Positions 62,101 to 64,000 of a stretch of 64,000 nucleotides of DNA are shown here, piece after piece. The position numbers and the translations under genes were made by a program. Under the pieces are notes generated by a model. The model searched no databases and was not told the origin of the DNA. It saw nothing but the letters and a program-made list of their open reading frames with translations. The stretch comes from Utricularia gibba (Eukaryota; Streptophyta; Magnoliopsida; Lamiales; Lentibulariaceae). Within the stretch, counting starts at the first letter, position 1; each line of letters starts with the position of its first letter. Location of the stretch: NCBI GenBank assembly GCA_002189035.1, contig NEEC01000159.1, forward strand, positions 16,155 through 80,154. Direction: 5' to 3'.

Positions 62101-64000
62101 GAATTATCGCCTTCTATTAGCCTTCAGATGCCACAAAGTGGCCACCACGTTCGCGACGATGCGACTTGGAACACCAAATCGACGCGATTGTGATTTTCGG
62201 CTTGCAAAACATCTGCGTTTTTTCGGGTGATGTGAAATATGGGTTTTCGAGGCGATCTTTGCACATGCTTAGGGTGTGTCCCTACCGAAGCCTCATGGTT
62301 TCCTCGCACACCGTTCGGCATCTCGTCGATATCCTGAAGACCGTGATGAGTCACGCTGCGCCCGGCATACCGTTTCGAAGCTCGTTCCGAGCCGGTCATC
62401 TTCCGTGTTTAAAGCTTCTTCGTCCGAGGATGCATCAGAGCTCGAATTATCGCCTTCTATTAGCCTTCAGATGTGCCACAAAGTGGCCACCACGTTCGCG
62501 ACGATGCGACTTGGAACACCAAATCGACGCGATTGTGATTTTCGGCTTGCAAAACATCTGCGTTTTTTGGGTGATGTGAAATATGGGTTTTCGAGGCGAT
62601 CTTTGCACATGCTTAGGGTGTGTCCCTACCCGAAGCCTCATGGTTTCCTCGCACACCGTTCGGCATCTCGTCGATATCCTGAAGACCGTGATGAGTCACG
62701 CTGCGCCCGGAATACCGTTTCGAAGCTCGTTCCGAGCCGGTCATCTTCCGTGTTGAAAGCTTCTTCGTCCAGGATGCATCAGAGCTCGAATTATCGCCTT
62801 CTATTAGCCTTCAGATGCGCCACAAAGTGGCCACCACGTTCGCGACGATGCGACTTGGAACACCAAATCGACGCGATTGTGATTTTCGGCTTGCAAAACA
62901 TCTGCGTTTTTCGGGTGATGTGAAATATGGGTTTTCGAGGCGATCTTTGCACATGCTTAGGGTGTGTCCTACCGAAGCCTCATGGTTTCCTCGCACACCG
63001 TTCGGCATCTCGTCGATATCCTGAAGACCGTGATGAGTCACGCTGCGCCCGGATACCGTTTCGAAGCTCGTTCCGAGCCGGTCATCTTCCGTGTTGAAAG
63101 CTTCTTCGTCCGGATGCATCAGAGCTCGAATTATCGCCTTCTATTAGCCTTCAGATGCGCCACAAAGTGGCCACCACGTTCGCGACGATGCGACTTGGAA
63201 CACCAAATCGACGCGATTGTGATTTTCGGCTTGCAAAACATCTGCGTTTTTTGGGTGATGTGAAATATGGGTTTTCGAGGCGATCTTTGCACATGCTTAG
63301 GGTGTGTCCTACCCGAAGCCTCATGGTTTCCTCGCACACCGTTCGGCATCTCGTCGATATCCTGAAGACCGTGATGAGTCACGCTGCGCCCGGAATACCG
63401 TTTCGAAGCTCGTTCCGAGCCGGTCATCTTCCGTGTTTAAAGCTTCTTCGTCCGAGGATGCATCAGAGCTCGAATTATCGCCTTCTATTAGCCTTCAGAT
63501 GCGCCACAAAGTGGCCACCACGTTCGCGACGATGCGACTTGGAACACCAAAATCGACGCGATTGTATTTTCGGCTTGCAAAACATCTGCGTTTTTTCGGG
63601 TGATGTGAAATATGGTTTTTCGAGGCGATCTTTGCACATGCTTAGGGTGTGTCCCTACCCGAAGCCTCATGGTTTCCTCGCACACCGTTCGGCATCTCGT
63701 CGATATCCTGAAGACCGTGATGAGTCACGCTGCGCCCGGATACCGTTTCGAAGCTCGTTCCGAGCCGGTCATCTTCCGTGTTTAAAGCTTCTTCGTCCGA
63801 GGATGCATCAGAGCTCGAATTATCGCCTTCTATTAGCCTTCAGATGTGCCACAAAGTGGCCACCACGTTCGCGACGATGCGACTTGTAACACCAAAATCG
63901 ACGCGATTGTGATTTTCGGCTTGCAAAACATCTGCGTTTTTTCGGGTGATGTGAAATATGGGTTTTCGAGGCGATCTTTGCACATGCTTAGGGTGTGTCC
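50171..64000. repeat. Block D: most homogeneous satellite subfamily (~40 units)
   Basis: From about 50,520 nearly every unit has CACCAAATCGACGCG (one A fewer than in A and C), and many have CCTACTGAAG or CCTACCGAAG. ATGCGCC and ATGTGCC are mixed. Spacing is tight, about 341-347 bp, with no scrambled units. The left limit is approximate: the unit at about 50,171 carries a B-type CTTGTAACACCAGAATCG box and the next unit is D-like. Low divergence suggests the most recent amplification in the window. Confidence 0.75.

Larger units (their letters stand above)
1..64000. repeat. Satellite DNA array, ~345 bp monomer, ~188 copies, head to tail
   Basis: The landmark GAAATATGGG recurs at 22, 370, 742, 1,088, then about every 345 bp to 63,607 and 63,952. 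Following the adjacent box (…TAGGGTGTGTCC…) by eye gives about 59, 37, 52 and 40 copies in four successive blocks, about 188 in total. Intact units are 340-348 bp. All are in one orientation and no inverted unit was found. No unique DNA separates copies, and the array has no edge inside the window. It contains no gene: every open frame is a repeat of the same few translated segments. Arrays of this length are typical of eukaryotic centromeric, pericentromeric, subtelomeric or knob heterochromatin; which one cannot be told here. I do not recognise the family by name. Confidence 0.98.

Noticed and set aside
1-64000. CRISPR-like array
   Set aside because: The repeat unit is ~345 bp with no alternation of short identical repeats and unique spacers, and no cas genes.

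Overview
The whole 64 kb window is one uninterrupted head-to-tail array of a single satellite repeat. The modal monomer is about 345 bp (intact units 340-348 bp, about 51% GC by hand count on one unit), and I count roughly 188 copies by following one landmark from unit to unit. All copies lie in the same orientation. I found no credible protein gene, rRNA, tRNA, CRISPR array, transposon or unique spacer. Open frames occur on both strands only because the repeat length is close to a multiple of three and the same translated segments recur in every unit. An array this long points to a eukaryotic chromosome, in constitutive heterochromatin (centromeric, pericentromeric, subtelomeric or knob). I do not recognise the monomer and cannot name the species or the chromosomal compartment.

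Layout. Block A (1 to about 20,000; about 59 units) is an A-type subfamily: ATGTGCC box, CTTGGAACACCAAAATCGAC box and CCCTACC(C)GAAG box. Its first 6 kb is heavily rearranged, with scrambled, short and fused units. Block B (about 20,001-32,750; about 37 units) is a distinct subfamily: ATGCGCC, CTTGTAACACCAGAATCG and CACTACGTGAAG boxes, with a partly preserved two-monomer higher-order repeat of about 680-690 bp. Block C (32,751 to about 50,170; about 52 units) returns to the A-type subfamily, including rare variants shared with block A. Block D (about 50,170-64,000; about 40 units) is the most homogeneous, with a shortened CACCAAATCGACGCG box and a nearly private TACTGAAG variant. The array runs off both ends of the window.

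The most notable signals are these. Block B is an island of one subfamily inside another, and each edge falls on a structurally abnormal unit; the right edge lacks about 186 bp. Two sites about 55 bp apart carry a linked dimorphism that suggests two ancestral monomer types. The repeat is rich in CpG, yet most subfamily-diagnostic differences are CpG to TpG/CpA changes. Two distant units share words not found in other units. Every monomer carries a set of short dyads and a small GC hairpin. These are sequence observations; no function can be assigned from sequence alone.
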